64,000 nt of DNA, taken from positions 61,140 through 125,139 of the forward strand of contig NZ_JALQDG010000051.1 in assembly GCF_023631325.1 (NCBI RefSeq), read 5' to 3'. Below are positions 54,850 through 63,887 of this stretch, piece after piece. Positions within the stretch are counted from its first letter, which is position 1; every line of letters begins with the position of its first letter. Source of the DNA: Caballeronia sp. INDeC2. GTDB lineage: Bacteria; Pseudomonadota; Gammaproteobacteria; Burkholderiales; Burkholderiaceae. The position numbers and the translations under genes were made by a program. The notes under the pieces are model-generated. The model made no database searches, was not told where the DNA came from, and saw only the letters and a program-made list of their open reading frames with translations.

Positions 54850-55959
54850 ATGACCTATCAAGTTCTCGCACGCAAGTGGCGTCCGAAATCGTTCGAGTCG
54901 CTCGTCGGCCAAGAGCACGTCGTACGTGCGCTCACGCATGCGCTCGACGGCAGCCGCCTGCATCACGCCTATCTGTTCACTGGCACGCGCGGCGTCGGCA
55001 AGACGACGCTTTCGCGCATCTTCGCGAAGGCGCTCAATTGCGAGACGGGCATCACGTCGAGGCCGTGCGGCATGTGCCGCGCGTGCCGGGAGATCGACGA
55101 AGGGCGTTTCGTCGATTATGTCGAGATGGATGGGGCGAGCAATCGCGGTGTCGATGAAATGGCGGCGCTGCTGGAGCACGCCTTGTACGCGCCGGTTCAT
55201 GCGCGCTTCAAGGTCTATATGATCGACGAAGTGCACATGCTGACGATTCACGCGTTCAACGCAATGCTGAAAACGCTCGAAGAGCCGCCGCCGCACGTCA
55301 ATTTCATCCTCGCGACGACCGAGCCGCAGAAGATTCCCGTAACAGTGCTGTCGCGCTGTCTGCAATTCAATCTGAAGCAGATGCCGGCGCGTCGTATCGT
55401 CTCGCATCTCGAACATATTCTGAAGGAAGAGCAGATCGCGTTCGAGCCGCAGGCGCTGCGCCTGTTGTCGCGCGCGGCAGACGGCAGCATGCGCGATGCG
55501 TTGTCGCTGACCGACCAGGCAATCGCCTATTCGACCAACGAAGTCAGCGAGGAAGCCGTGCGCGGCATGCTGGGCTCGCTCGATCAAAGCTATGTGATCC
55601 GTCTGCTCGGTGCGCTCGCCGCCAGCGACGGCGCGCTCGTGCTCGCCATCGCCGATGAAATGGCGCTACGCAGTCTGTCGTTTTCGACCGCGCTGCGGGA
55701 TCTGGCGAGCTTCCTGCATCGGATCGGTTGGGCGCAATTTGCGCCGGCGTCGGCGCTGGAAGAATTGCCGGAATCGGCTGATATTCGCCGTTTTGCGGAT
55801 GCGCTCTCGCCCGAGCAGGTGCAGTTGTTCTATCAGACCGCGATCGTCGGGCGCGGCGAGCTTGGACTCGCGCCGGACGAATACGCGGGCTTCACGGTGG
55901 CGCTTCTGCGTATGCTTGCGTTGGGGCCGGCGGCCGGGCCGGGCGGCGCTTCGGCGTAG
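54850..55959 (+). CDS. dnaX: DNA polymerase III gamma/tau subunit, shortened by a premature stop
   Basis: 369-aa clamp-loader AAA+ ATPase, domains I-III only. Walker A GTRGVGKTT (45-52), zinc cysteines C64, C73, C76 and C79 (RPCGMCRAC) at the same positions as in E. coli, Walker B MIDEVHMLT, and sensor/SRC motif VLSRCLQF. TAG at 55957-55959 ends the frame, whereas recognisable tau C-terminal sequence continues beyond. The product is close to a gamma-type protein and might load clamps but cannot bind polymerase or helicase through tau. The absence of ybaB/recR downstream suggests an extra or displaced copy. Confidence 0.85.
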   Translation: MTYQVLARKWRPKSFESLVGQEHVVRALTHALDGSRLHHAYLFTGTRGVGKTTLSRIFAKALNCETGITSRPCGMCRACREIDEGRFVDYVEMDGASNRGVDEMAALLEHALYAPVHARFKVYMIDEVHMLTIHAFNAMLKTLEEPPPHVNFILATTEPQKIPVTVLSRCLQFNLKQMPARRIVSHLEHILKEEQIAFEPQALRLLSRAADGSMRDALSLTDQAIAYSTNEVSEEAVRGMLGSLDQSYVIRLLGALAASDGALVLAIADEMALRSLSFSTALRDLASFLHRIGWAQFAPASALEELPESADIRRFADALSPEQVQLFYQTAIVGRGELGLAPDEYAGFTVALLRMLALGPAAGPGGASA

Positions 55960-57083
55960 AGTGCGTCGCTGGGTGGTAAGCCTGCGCGCAGTGCCGCGCT
56001 TGCCGGTGCGATGGCGTAGCGGGCGGTGGCGGCTGTGCCGTCGGGGGTGGCGCGTCAGCCGGTTTCGCGCGATGAAGCGGCGTGAGCGGGCGTCGTCAAG
56101 CCGACGCGGAACGGAAGCGCCCATTCGTCGGCGGCCAGCACGACTCCCGACGCGTCGCAGCCAGCCGGCATCGGAGCCCGCGCCGTCGCGCCTGAACCGT
56201 CGGGCAATTTAGCCGCGACGGTGACGGCGCGTGAAGCATCGCCGCCTATCATCGGCGACGACGCTCCACCAGTTATCTCCGAAACATCGGGTAACGCCAT
56301 CGCTGCGCGCGAAACCTTGCCGGTCAACGGAGTTTCGGAGCATACGGCACGCGCTGCGGCTGGCGCGTCGAGCAGCGCGGACGAGACGCCCAACGTATTG
56401 CGTGAAGGGCCGCTGCCCGAAACGACTGCGGACGATGTTCGCCCCGCCGCGACCGCGCCGATTCGGGCTGCGGCGTCGCAGGCAGCGGATGCGCTCGCTG
56501 CCGGACCAGCGGCAGCGTCGGCGGCGCAACGCGCTTCACGCCCATCCGGCGCCAGCGCCGCGCTCGACGTGCTGCGGAGCGCGAACATGAAGCTGTCGTC
56601 GGATCGTGGAGCGCGCGGAGCGCCGGCGGCTGCAGCGCCGAAGCCGATTGCATCGCCAGTTGCAAAGCCCGTCGCAAAACCTGCCGCAAAAGCCGAGACG
56701 CCGCCGCGGCGTCCGTCCGCACCTTCGACGCCTGCTTTGCCGAAGATGGACCCAACGCATTGTCCGACGCCGCATCCACGCCGCCGAAACCCACCGTGCG
56801 GGTCGTGCCGCCGTGGGAAGACATGCCGGCGAACGACTATCCGCCGCCCTCGTCGGAAGACGAATATTTCGCGTCGATGGACGACGGCTTCGTGCCCGCG
56901 TTCGATGCGCCGCCCGACGACATGCCCGGCATTCGACACCGCTCAGCGATCGACGCCGAAAGCCACGAATCCCTCGCCGCGCAGCGACGCCGCGCCTCTG
57001 CCGCCCGCCGTGCCGCTCGACCAGGCCGAGCGGTACATCGCGCAAGACCCGTTCGTGCAGTCGCTGACCCGAAAGTTCTACGC
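55960..57083 (+). pseudogene. dnaX: Decayed tau-specific 3' half of dnaX
   Basis: After the stop at 55957 the same frame continues with two more stops, then a long Ala/Pro-rich linker (56221-56750; AAAAPKPIASPVAKPVAKPA). It shifts frame at about 56755 to SDAASTPPKPTVRVVPPWED and ANDYPPPSSEDEYFASMDDG, and shifts back near 57000 to PLDQAERYIAQDPFVQSLTR, the tau domain V signature. It ends where IS21 sequence begins. Several independent lesions show it is no longer under selection. Confidence 0.8.
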
Positions 57084-57430
57084 GAGGAGCTCGCGCCGCG
57101 TCACGCCGATTGCCCCGTCGTCAATGTCGAGATGCCACCCGCAAGCAGCTATGACGACCTGCTCGCAAGGAGGTCGCATGTCCACGCCCCGCTTAAGATG
57201 CCGGCCGTCTTGCCTTGATGCTCAACGAACCGCGCCTGCCAACCATCGCCCGTCTGTGGCCGAGTTTGCGGAGCGCTCCGACAAGGAAGGCTGGCAGGCT
57301 ACGCGGCTGATCGGCGCATTGTTCGAACACGAACTGGCCAGGCGAGCCAAACGGCGCATCGAACGACACCGCGCCAAGTCACATCTAGTTCCGACCAAGA
57401 CGCGTACGACCTTCGACAGACTTGTGTACG
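57084..57430 (+). mobile_element. IS21-family remnant (end of istA, start of istB)
   Basis: An istA-like tail (LREELAPRHADCPVVNVEMP, then PASSYDDLLA) is followed by a frame starting ATG 57218: MLNEPRLPTIARLWP, then, after a one-base shift, EFAERSDKEGWQATRLIGAL and FEHELARRAKRRIERHRAKS, the characteristic IstB N-terminus. The ATPase domain of istB is absent. The remnant interrupts or abuts the dnaX tail. Confidence 0.75.
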
Positions 57431-57480
57431 TCATGTTGTGCAGAAATCGGATGCCGGTGGTTTCAGTTGATCCTTCTGTG

Positions 57481-57523
57481 CGACGTTCGGCGTCAAGAGC
57501 GTAGCCCGCAGCGCCGAACGTCG
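57481..57523. repeat. Perfect 12-bp inverted repeat
   Basis: CGACGTTCGGCG (57481-57492) is the exact complement of CGCCGAACGTCG (57512-57523), separated by 19 bp. It lies between IS21 and IS256 remnants. It could be a terminator without a U-tract or a remnant IS end. Confidence 0.5.
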
Positions 57524-57531
57524 TGCGGCCG

Positions 57532-57730
57532 CTATGCAGCAGCGCGCAAGAACTCCTTTTTCTGCTCGGCCAGCAAGGCCATATTCAGATAGCCGCTTCG
57601 CGTCTCGCTGCGCTCATTGGGCACAGCGCCCAGCAGCTCTGTCATTTCCGCTTTAAGCACCTCCTGCAGCGCATCCTTCATGAGCGCCTTCATCAGGTCC
57701 CGATCGCCAGCAACCAGCGCGGCCGGTTCG
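57532..57730 (-). pseudogene. IS256-family transposase N-terminal fragment
   Basis: Minus-strand frame reads EPAALVAGDRDLMKALMKDA, then LQEVLKAEMTELLGAVPNER, then SETRSGYLNMALLAEQKKEF, and stops at 57532. The first two blocks are the IS256 transposase N-terminus (family pattern LQEVLEAEMTE.LGA..ER.....GYR). The DDE core is missing. Confidence 0.7.
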
Positions 57731-58151
57731 TACTACGCTTGATCGTGGCCATGGCGTAAGCCCTCCCGAGGGCAGGTTGACGAACTGGACATTCAGCAAC
57801 TTACACCACGGCCACCCCTGCCTCTGCGCTCCTGCCGCCTCAGCGTTTTTGCACATCATTCAGCACACTACCCGCCAATCACCGCCCGACATTCGCCGCG
57901 ATAAGTGAACCCGATCGATCCAGTCAGAAATCTGACTTGGACGTCACGCGTGTGTCGGCGCACAATTTCGAACATCGCACCTGAACAAATCCGTGATTCT
58001 TCGCATTTGACTTCATGCGGCGCCGCTGTAACCGACATGGGCGGCCATACACTTATGGTTGACCCATGCACAGGCCTTCGGATGCGCTAGATATCCCCTC
58101 GGGCGCGGGCGGCTCGCGCAGCCACTGAACCGCTGTACTGATTCCGGTCCA
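57731..58151. other. Intergenic before moaD, no gene seen
   Basis: 420 bp without a supportable frame. It presumably carries the moaDE promoter. I looked for the complex fold of a molybdenum-cofactor riboswitch and could not support one. Confidence 0.4.
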
Positions 58152-58409
58152 ATGAAAATCCAGTTGAGATATTTCGCCAGTGTGCGCGAGGCACTTGGCT
58201 ACTCCGACGAAACGGTCGCTTTGCCCGATGGCATCGCAACTGTCGGCGACGTGCGTGGCTGGCTCCGCGCGCGGGGCGGCGTGTGGGCGGAGATACTTGC
58301 CGAAGGCCGCGCGTTGCGGATGGCCTGCAATCATGTAATAGCAGGTGTCAGCACGCGTATTACCGACGGCTGTGAGGTCGCGTTCTTCTCGCCGGTCACC
58401 GGCGGCTGA
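58152..58409 (+). CDS. moaD: Molybdopterin synthase sulfur-carrier (small) subunit
   Basis: 85-aa ubiquitin-like protein that carries the thiocarboxylate sulfur for molybdopterin. MKIQLRYFASVREALGYSDE at the start and the obligatory C-terminal Gly-Gly (FFSPVTGG). Start at ATG 58152; the upstream extension of the frame is not conserved-looking. 23 bp before moaE. Confidence 0.93.
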   Translation: MKIQLRYFASVREALGYSDETVALPDGIATVGDVRGWLRARGGVWAEILAEGRALRMACNHVIAGVSTRITDGCEVAFFSPVTGG

Positions 58410-58432
58410 TCAGGGCAAGGCAGGGGACCGCG

Positions 58433-58906
58433 ATGCCCGTACGTGTACAGACTGCCGATTTCGACCTGACGTCGGAGGTCTTACAGTTGCGAGCGGCGAA
58501 TCCGTCGATAGGCGCGCTCGCGAGCTTCGTCGGCACCGTGCGCGCCCTGAACGACGGCCGCATTGTCACCGAAATGGAACTCGAGCACTATCCGGGGATG
58601 ACCGAGAAAGCGCTGGAGGCAATCGTCGCCGAAGCACAGCGCCGTTGGCCGAGCATCGACGCGCTGGTCGTACATCGGGTCGGCAAGCTGATGCCGCTCG
58701 ACCAGATCGTATTGGTCGCGACGACCGCGGCGCATCGCAGCGACGCGTTTGCGTCGTGCGAATTCGTCATCGACTACTTGAAAACGCAGGCGCCGTTGTG
58801 GAAGAAGGAGCAGACCGAAAACGGCGCGCACTGGGTCGATGCGCATGTATCGGATGCCGCGGCACTCGCCTGTTGGGAAGTCAACGCCCGGAACGAGGGC
58901 GATTGA
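58433..58906 (+). CDS. moaE: Molybdopterin synthase catalytic (large) subunit
   Basis: 157 aa. Family features: GALASFVGTVRALNDGR, MELEHYPGMTEKALEAIVAE, HRVGKLMPLDQIVLVATTAA, HRSDAFASCEFVIDYLKTQA, and the active-site lysines in PLWKKEQTENGAHWVDA. It inserts sulfur from MoaD into precursor Z. moeA, which often precedes moaDE in this family, is not adjacent here. Confidence 0.95.
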   Translation: MPVRVQTADFDLTSEVLQLRAANPSIGALASFVGTVRALNDGRIVTEMELEHYPGMTEKALEAIVAEAQRRWPSIDALVVHRVGKLMPLDQIVLVATTAAHRSDAFASCEFVIDYLKTQAPLWKKEQTENGAHWVDAHVSDAAALACWEVNARNEGD

Positions 58907-59331
58907 CGGCTCACCGACTGCCGCGGTGAGTCGTCTGCCAAGCGTCAGCGTGTGACCGATGCCATTCGCTGCAAGCCTTCCACCGCGACGACGGACGAGG
59001 TGCATCATCGCCTCCGGGATAGCAACGTGCTCCGTTACGTTCAGGCAACGCTTGCGGCTCGGGCGCAATCGCATACCCCCCGCCGGTGTTTGCTTATTTA
59101 AGGCTCTACGATGCGACGCCTGTACTTCATGAAAAGCTTGGCTGTCGCCTGCAATCGTGTTTCCACGGTGTCGAGGAACAGCCGGCCGAGATGCCGCGGG
59201 CCGATGACTTCGAACGGCTGATGAACCTGCTGCACCTCACCTTGTTAGCTCTTCGTGGCAGGTACGAGGCTTGTGGAGCGGCCCCACGTATCTGAGGACA
59301 CGAGGACTCTCTTAAAATAAGAGGTAGTCTT

Positions 59332-60479
59332 GTGCCTAACAATAAGCCTAACCATTACGTGGAACCCATCGAAATTCTGAGCGAGCCGGAGCGTCGTCGT
59401 CGGCACCCCGCAGGAAAGAGTCGCTATCGTGCAGGAAACACTGGAGCCGGGAGCCTCCGTATCGGCGGTGGCACGCCGGCACGGCGTCAATGCCAATCAG
59501 GTGTTCGACTGGCGCAAGCAATACCAGGAAGGTAGTCTGGCTGCGGTGAAGGCAGGTGAATCTGTTGCCCCGCATCTGAGCTGGCCGCCGCCATCAAGGA
59601 AATCAAGGAACTGCAACGACTACTCGGAAAAAGACGATGGAAGTCGAAGTCCCGAAAGAAGCCGTGGAATGGGGCCGCTCAAAAAACCTGATTGCGCGCT
59701 CCCCCTTGCTGCCGGGGGACGACCATTGAAAACGGCCTGCGAACTTCCCGGCGGGGCGCGCTCTGGTGTAGCAGCGAAACAGGCTCGCTCGCCCGACTGC
59801 CAAGATGGTCGTAGCGCCAAACCAACCGACGACACGGAATTGGTGAGGAAATCCAGGCTCACGTAGCGCACCTTCCCACTTACGGCTACCGACGCATCTG
59901 GGCACTGCTGCGCCGTAGTCGAGAACAGACCAGCGCGCCGTGCGTCGATCAAAAGCGCGTGTATCGGGTTATGCGTCAGCACCAGTGCTGCGTCGTCCCG
60001 GCGTGCGGCGAGACAGTCGGCGGCACAACGGTCGCATTGCAGTTGACCGTAGCAACACGCGCTAGTGTTCCGATGGCTTTGAGTTCCGGTGTGACGATGG
60101 CACGCCACTGTGCGTCACGTTCGCGCTGGACTGCTGTGACCGGGAAGCGATTAGCTGGGCGGCGACGACCGGCGGCCATAGCGGTGATGTGGTGCGGGAC
60201 GTGATGTTGGCCGCCGTCGAACAGCGCTTCGGCGCGACGCAGGCTACACAGCCCATCGAATGGCTGTCGGACAACGGCTCGGCATACATCGACTACCGCA
60301 CACGCAGCTTCGCTCGTGAACTGGGACTTGAGCCGCTGACCACGCCGGTCCGTTCGCCGCAGAGCAATGGCATGGCCGAATGGTTCGTGAAGACCATGAA
60401 GCATATTTACGTCGCCTATATGGACAAGCCCGACGCATCGACGGCGCTCTATCGTCTGGCTATCGCGTTTGAGCAATGA
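59332..60479 (+). pseudogene. OrfA and OrfB of the IS2-like element, frameshifted and interrupted
   Basis: OrfA is broken near 59400 and continues as QETLEPGASVSAVARRHGVN then QVFDWRKQYQEGSLAAVKAG, with a second shift near 59570 before ELAAAIKEIKELQRLLGK. OrfB fragments include EEIQAHVAHLPTYGYRRIWA and, from 60189, DVMLAAVEQRFG, IEWLSDNGSAYIDYRTRSFA and SPQSNGMAEWFVKTMKHIYV. The last is cut at IAFE by the IS110 insertion and resumes at 61887 as HYNERHPHKAPKYRSPREFR. Not functional. Confidence 0.8.
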
Positions 60480-61886
60480 TATGAACGCATCCCACCCGGG
60501 CCAGGTCTGTAGCGGCCGGCCTATAGTGATACGGCCAAGGACTCTTGGTGCAAATAGGAGATCGCTATGTTGCTCACTCCAGTTGGGATCGATATCGCCA
60601 AATCGGTGTTTCAGGTTCATCACGTAGACGAGAGCACAGAGTCAGCAAGACGATCAAGCGCGCGGGCTTCCTCCAATACTTCGCAAATCGCAGCCCTTGC
60701 CTTATTGGAATGGAAGCGTGTGGCGGCGCACAACACTGGGCGCGCGAACTGACAAAGCTGGGGCATCAGGTCAGACTGCTTTCGTCAAGATTTGTGAAGG
60801 CATTCAACATTGGCAACAAGAGCGACGCAGCGGATGCACGAGCAATCTGGCTGGCTGTTCAGCAACCAGGCAAGGCTGTTGCAGTAAAAACCGAGGCTCA
60901 GCAGGCGGTGCTTGCCATGCACAGAATGCGAGAACAACTCGTAAAGATGCGGACGATGCAAATAAATGCCTTGCGCGGCCTCATGACCGAATACGGGGAG
61001 GTTATGGGTCGCAGCCGTGCGGTTTTGGAAAAAGAGATGCCAGGTACCTTGCACAGGCTCGCGGAGCGTCTGCCAGCGACGCTGGTTGATACGTTGCGCG
61101 ACAGATGGAGCGAGTTAGCAAGGATGGACGAGCAAATCGCCAAAATCGAGCGGCGGCTCCGCACCTGGCTTAAGCAGGATAGAGATTGCTCTGCGATAGC
61201 GGAAATTCCCGGCGTGGGCCTGCTCACGGCGACGGCAGCGGTCGCTACGATGGCCGACCCCAAGGCATTCAGGTCGGGGCGAGAATTCGCAGCATTTATA
61301 GGTCTCGTTCCACGGCAACATGGTTCGGCCGGGAAGGTAAGCTTGTTTGGGATCAGCAAGAGGGGCGACAACTATCTTCGTACGCTTTTAACTCACGGCG
61401 CGCGCTGCGTATTAGCAAATGCCAAGGAGCCAGGTCCATGGGTCGAGCAGTTGAAAAAACGGCGGCCAGCAAACGTGGTAGTGATTGCACTAGCGAACAA
61501 ACTCGCGCGCATCATCTGGGCAGTCCTTGCACACCGGTGCCCCTATGAAAAAGGTTACTCGAGTACCCGGCCAGCCTGAGATAACTTGCCGTCTAACAAA
61601 CTTGGAAAGGATAAAGTCCGATCACAAGGTCCACACGTAACACACAAATCATCACAAGGTTGCGCAGGCGTTTCGCTTGGAATGACAGAACAGGTAGGAC
61701 CGGGACTCGCTGAACCTGTGTTGTAGTGAGAGCTCCGAGCTCGTTTGAGCAATGAGGTGCGAGTCAGCGGATTTCATAGTGGCCAGCAGCGGCTGTTCGA
61801 GCTGCAAACAGGCCGGATATACAGCTGCAGCCCGTCTTGATCTGGAATGCTGATCGAAGCCTCTCGCAAAGGGAGGCGTTCATATA
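60476..61886 (+). mobile_element. IS110/IS1111-family element inserted in the IS2-like OrfB
   Basis: Insertion limits are set by the host IS reading: ...GCGTTTGAGCA (to 60475) and CACTACAATGAG (from 61887) together rebuild the OrfB sequence IAFEHYNE. The element is about 1.41 kb with a 90-bp left and a 305-bp right noncoding end and no terminal inverted repeats. A long 3' noncoding region is where IS1111-type elements encode their guide RNA. A 14-bp direct repeat, CGTTTGAGCAATGA, lies at the left junction (60466-60479) and again at 61742-61755 in the right noncoding end. Confidence 0.75.
60567..61579 (+). pseudogene. IS110-family transposase (DEDD), N-terminal frameshift
   Basis: Starts MLLTPVGIDIAKSVFQVHHV with the first catalytic Asp in GIDIAKS. 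The frame shifts at about 60640 and resumes as VSKTIKRAGFLQYFANRSPC, then MEACGGAQHWARELTKLGHQ, then NKSDAADARAIW (further acidic residues). The Tnp_20 domain with IPGVGLLTATAAVATMADPK and the serine-containing HGSAGKVSLFGISKRGDNYL follows. AGGAG precedes ATG 60567. The shift separates the first Asp from the rest, so it is probably inactive unless the break is an assembly error. Confidence 0.8.
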
Positions 61887-62427
61887 CACTACAATGAGCG
61901 CCACCCGCACAAAGCCCCGAAATACCGCTCGCCTCGCGAGTTCAGGCGTACTGCGGTGTCATCGACCTAACAGTGTCCGCGTGTCCTGAGTTACAGGGGC
62001 AACTCCAGCTTGCCCAGAAGTGGCACATCTCCAAGAGACGATCAGCCTAGCGGCCGGTCAGTTTCTCGCAACTGAAGGGCACTGCCGCCCCTGTAACGAT
62101 GTGCACTATGGTGCTCGCCTCGAGCGGCATCGTGCATGGCTGACCGGAATCCGCAGTGATACGGCAGATGGCAGCCGCGTCGCACTAAATCCACGGCGTG
62201 GACCGCTTAAACATTCATCGCGTCGAAGATCGTGAGACATCCGAACTCAAGTCGACGTTGACATCAACCTAACCGTCGCTCGCTCACCCCATTAAACGCA
62301 GATCTCAATAGGGTTCGTTAATTCGGACGTCTTGTCCACCCTATTCATGGCATGCGCGAAAACTGACAGCGAGGGCTGCCAGCCCCCGTGAGCTGCGCAT
62401 CCCTCACTTCAACCTGGAACTTTATCC

Positions 62428-63612
62428 ATGACCAAACGACTTCTTATTATTGGTGCCGGCTTTGCTGGAATGTGTAGCGCGCTTTCCGCCGCGCGTGCCG
62501 TCGATCAGACGGGGCACCCGAATGAACTGGAAATAGTGGTCCTTGCCCCTGAGGCCCGTTTGAACATCCGTCCGCGCTTTTTCGAGGCTGATTTGTCGGA
62601 TGTCTCGGCCTCGTTGGTCGAACTCTTTGATGTGGCAGGTGTACGTTTCGTGAAGGGACTCGCTGAGCAGATCAACCACTACAAAAACCTGGTGATTTAC
62701 AGGAACGGCTCGATTCGAGAGTCAATTCATTACAATCGGTTGATTCTCGCAACGGGTACCCACTTGCCTGAGCCGGTCATCCGCGGGTTCGGACAATACA
62801 ATTTCAACAACGACAGACTGCCTGACGCCGAAAGGTTGCAACGCCATCTGGTGGCTCTCTCAGAGTTGCCCAATACGCCGTCCCGCAATACGGTAGTAGT
62901 CGTTGGTGGCGGTTTCGCCGGCATCGAAACAGCTGCGGAATTCCCATCTCGCTTACGCGAAGTTCTCGGCAAGGACACACCCGTTCAGGTCATCGTCGTC
63001 GAACCTGCCAACGCTATCGGCTTCGGCTCTGGATCTCGCACGGTCATCGAACAAGCATTGGCCACACTCGGTATCTACGTACGCTCTGGAGTCAGCGTGA
63101 TCGCGATCGATTCGGATGGTGTTGTGCTGAGTGACAATTCACGCATCGATAGTCAGACAGTCGTCTGGACGGCCGATCGGCAGGCAAGCGAACTGACCCG
63201 GCAAATTCCGGCTGAACACGACCCTCTCGGCCGCCTGAACGTCAGCCCCGAGCTTCGCGTAATTGGACAGGAATGCATCTTCGCGGCTGGCGACACAGCT
63301 TATCTAGCGACCGATAATCAACCGCGCCACACCTTGGTGTCATGCCAGCATGATCAGGCGCATCACGTCTTGATTTCATACCAGTATGCAATGACTATGG
63401 GACGGTACGCCGGGCACAATGCCGCAGCAGAACTGCTACATATCCCTACCATCCCGTGTGATCGGGTAAATTACATGACTTGCCTCGGCATCGGCCCCTG
63501 GGAGAGCCATACCGATCCGAGGCCGGGATCAACCGGTCAAGCCTGTGGGCTCCGAAGGGAAAAAGCTGAAGCAGCAAGTCAATATAGTTTGGCTCTACCC
63601 GCCTTGCGCTAA
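62428..63612 (+). CDS. NAD(P)/FAD-dependent oxidoreductase (NDH-2-like), C-terminus frameshifted
   Basis: 394-aa frame. N-terminal FAD motif RLLIIGAGFAGMCSALSAAR, second dinucleotide motif NTVVVVGGGFAGIETAAEFP, and the FAD-contact CIFAAGDTAYLATDN. It resembles type II NADH dehydrogenases that feed quinones without pumping protons. At about 63515 the family sequence moves to another frame (RDQPVKPVGSEGKKLKQQVN, then IVWLYPPCANHVDASATAG, to about 63660), while the original frame runs on to 63612 with unrelated residues. The break removes the membrane-anchoring end, so function is doubtful. Confidence 0.8.
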   Translation: MTKRLLIIGAGFAGMCSALSAARAVDQTGHPNELEIVVLAPEARLNIRPRFFEADLSDVSASLVELFDVAGVRFVKGLAEQINHYKNLVIYRNGSIRESIHYNRLILATGTHLPEPVIRGFGQYNFNNDRLPDAERLQRHLVALSELPNTPSRNTVVVVGGGFAGIETAAEFPSRLREVLGKDTPVQVIVVEPANAIGFGSGSRTVIEQALATLGIYVRSGVSVIAIDSDGVVLSDNSRIDSQTVVWTADRQASELTRQIPAEHDPLGRLNVSPELRVIGQECIFAAGDTAYLATDNQPRHTLVSCQHDQAHHVLISYQYAMTMGRYAGHNAAAELLHIPTIPCDRVNYMTCLGIGPWESHTDPRPGSTGQACGLRREKAEAASQYSLALPALR

Positions 63613-63887
63613 CCATGTCGATGCGTCTGCAACAGCCGGCCGCATCTGCGGCTTCGGTCTGAGCACCTACCACAGCGGGTGGCACGCTCCCGATCTGCGC
63701 GACCAATTGGCGCACGGCCGCCATGCTGGTGACGGTCGCCGTGGCCAAGCTCCCGATCTCTGCGTCGCTCTCCTCGTGCGAGGGCAACTCGTTGCGTCAC
63801 CCGGCAACTCCTCCGATTGAGGCTCCTCTTTCAGCGCACAATGATGGAATATCGGTCCGACAAGCCTCGTATCTCAATTCGCGACGA

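Larger units (their letters stand above)
59274..62007 (+). mobile_element. IS3-family element (IS2-like) with 5-bp target duplication, carrying a nested IS110
   Basis: Terminal repeats: left end TGGAGCGGCCCCACGTA, then CTGAGGACACG; reading inward from the right end TGGAGTTGCCCCTGTAA, then CTCAGGACACG. They are flanked by identical GCTTG at 59269-59273 and 62008-62012, so this is a genuine, unrearranged insertion. Without the inner element the IS is about 1.3 kb, the normal size. Confidence 0.9.
59086..62235 (+). pseudogene. Small hypothetical ORF split by the IS3/IS2-type insertion
   Basis: Left half 59086-59273 reads MFAYLRLYDATPVLHEKLGC and LLHLTLLALRGRYEA. Right half 62008-62235 reads CPEVAHLQETISLAAGQFLA and RPCNDVHYGARLERHRAWLT. 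Removing the IS with one GCTTG copy joins them in frame (GRYEACPEVAHLQET). The product would be about 140 aa. The family is not recognised; the in-frame join is the main support that it was a gene. Confidence 0.5.

Noticed and set aside
54574..55587. 337-codon minus-strand frame opposite dnaX and ffs
   Set aside because: Covers the ATPase domain of dnaX and the SRP RNA; no independent evidence.
54850..55959. Programmed frameshift producing gamma from dnaX, as in E. coli
   Set aside because: No A-rich slippery heptamer is visible near the end of the frame; it ends at an ordinary in-frame TAG followed by further lesions.
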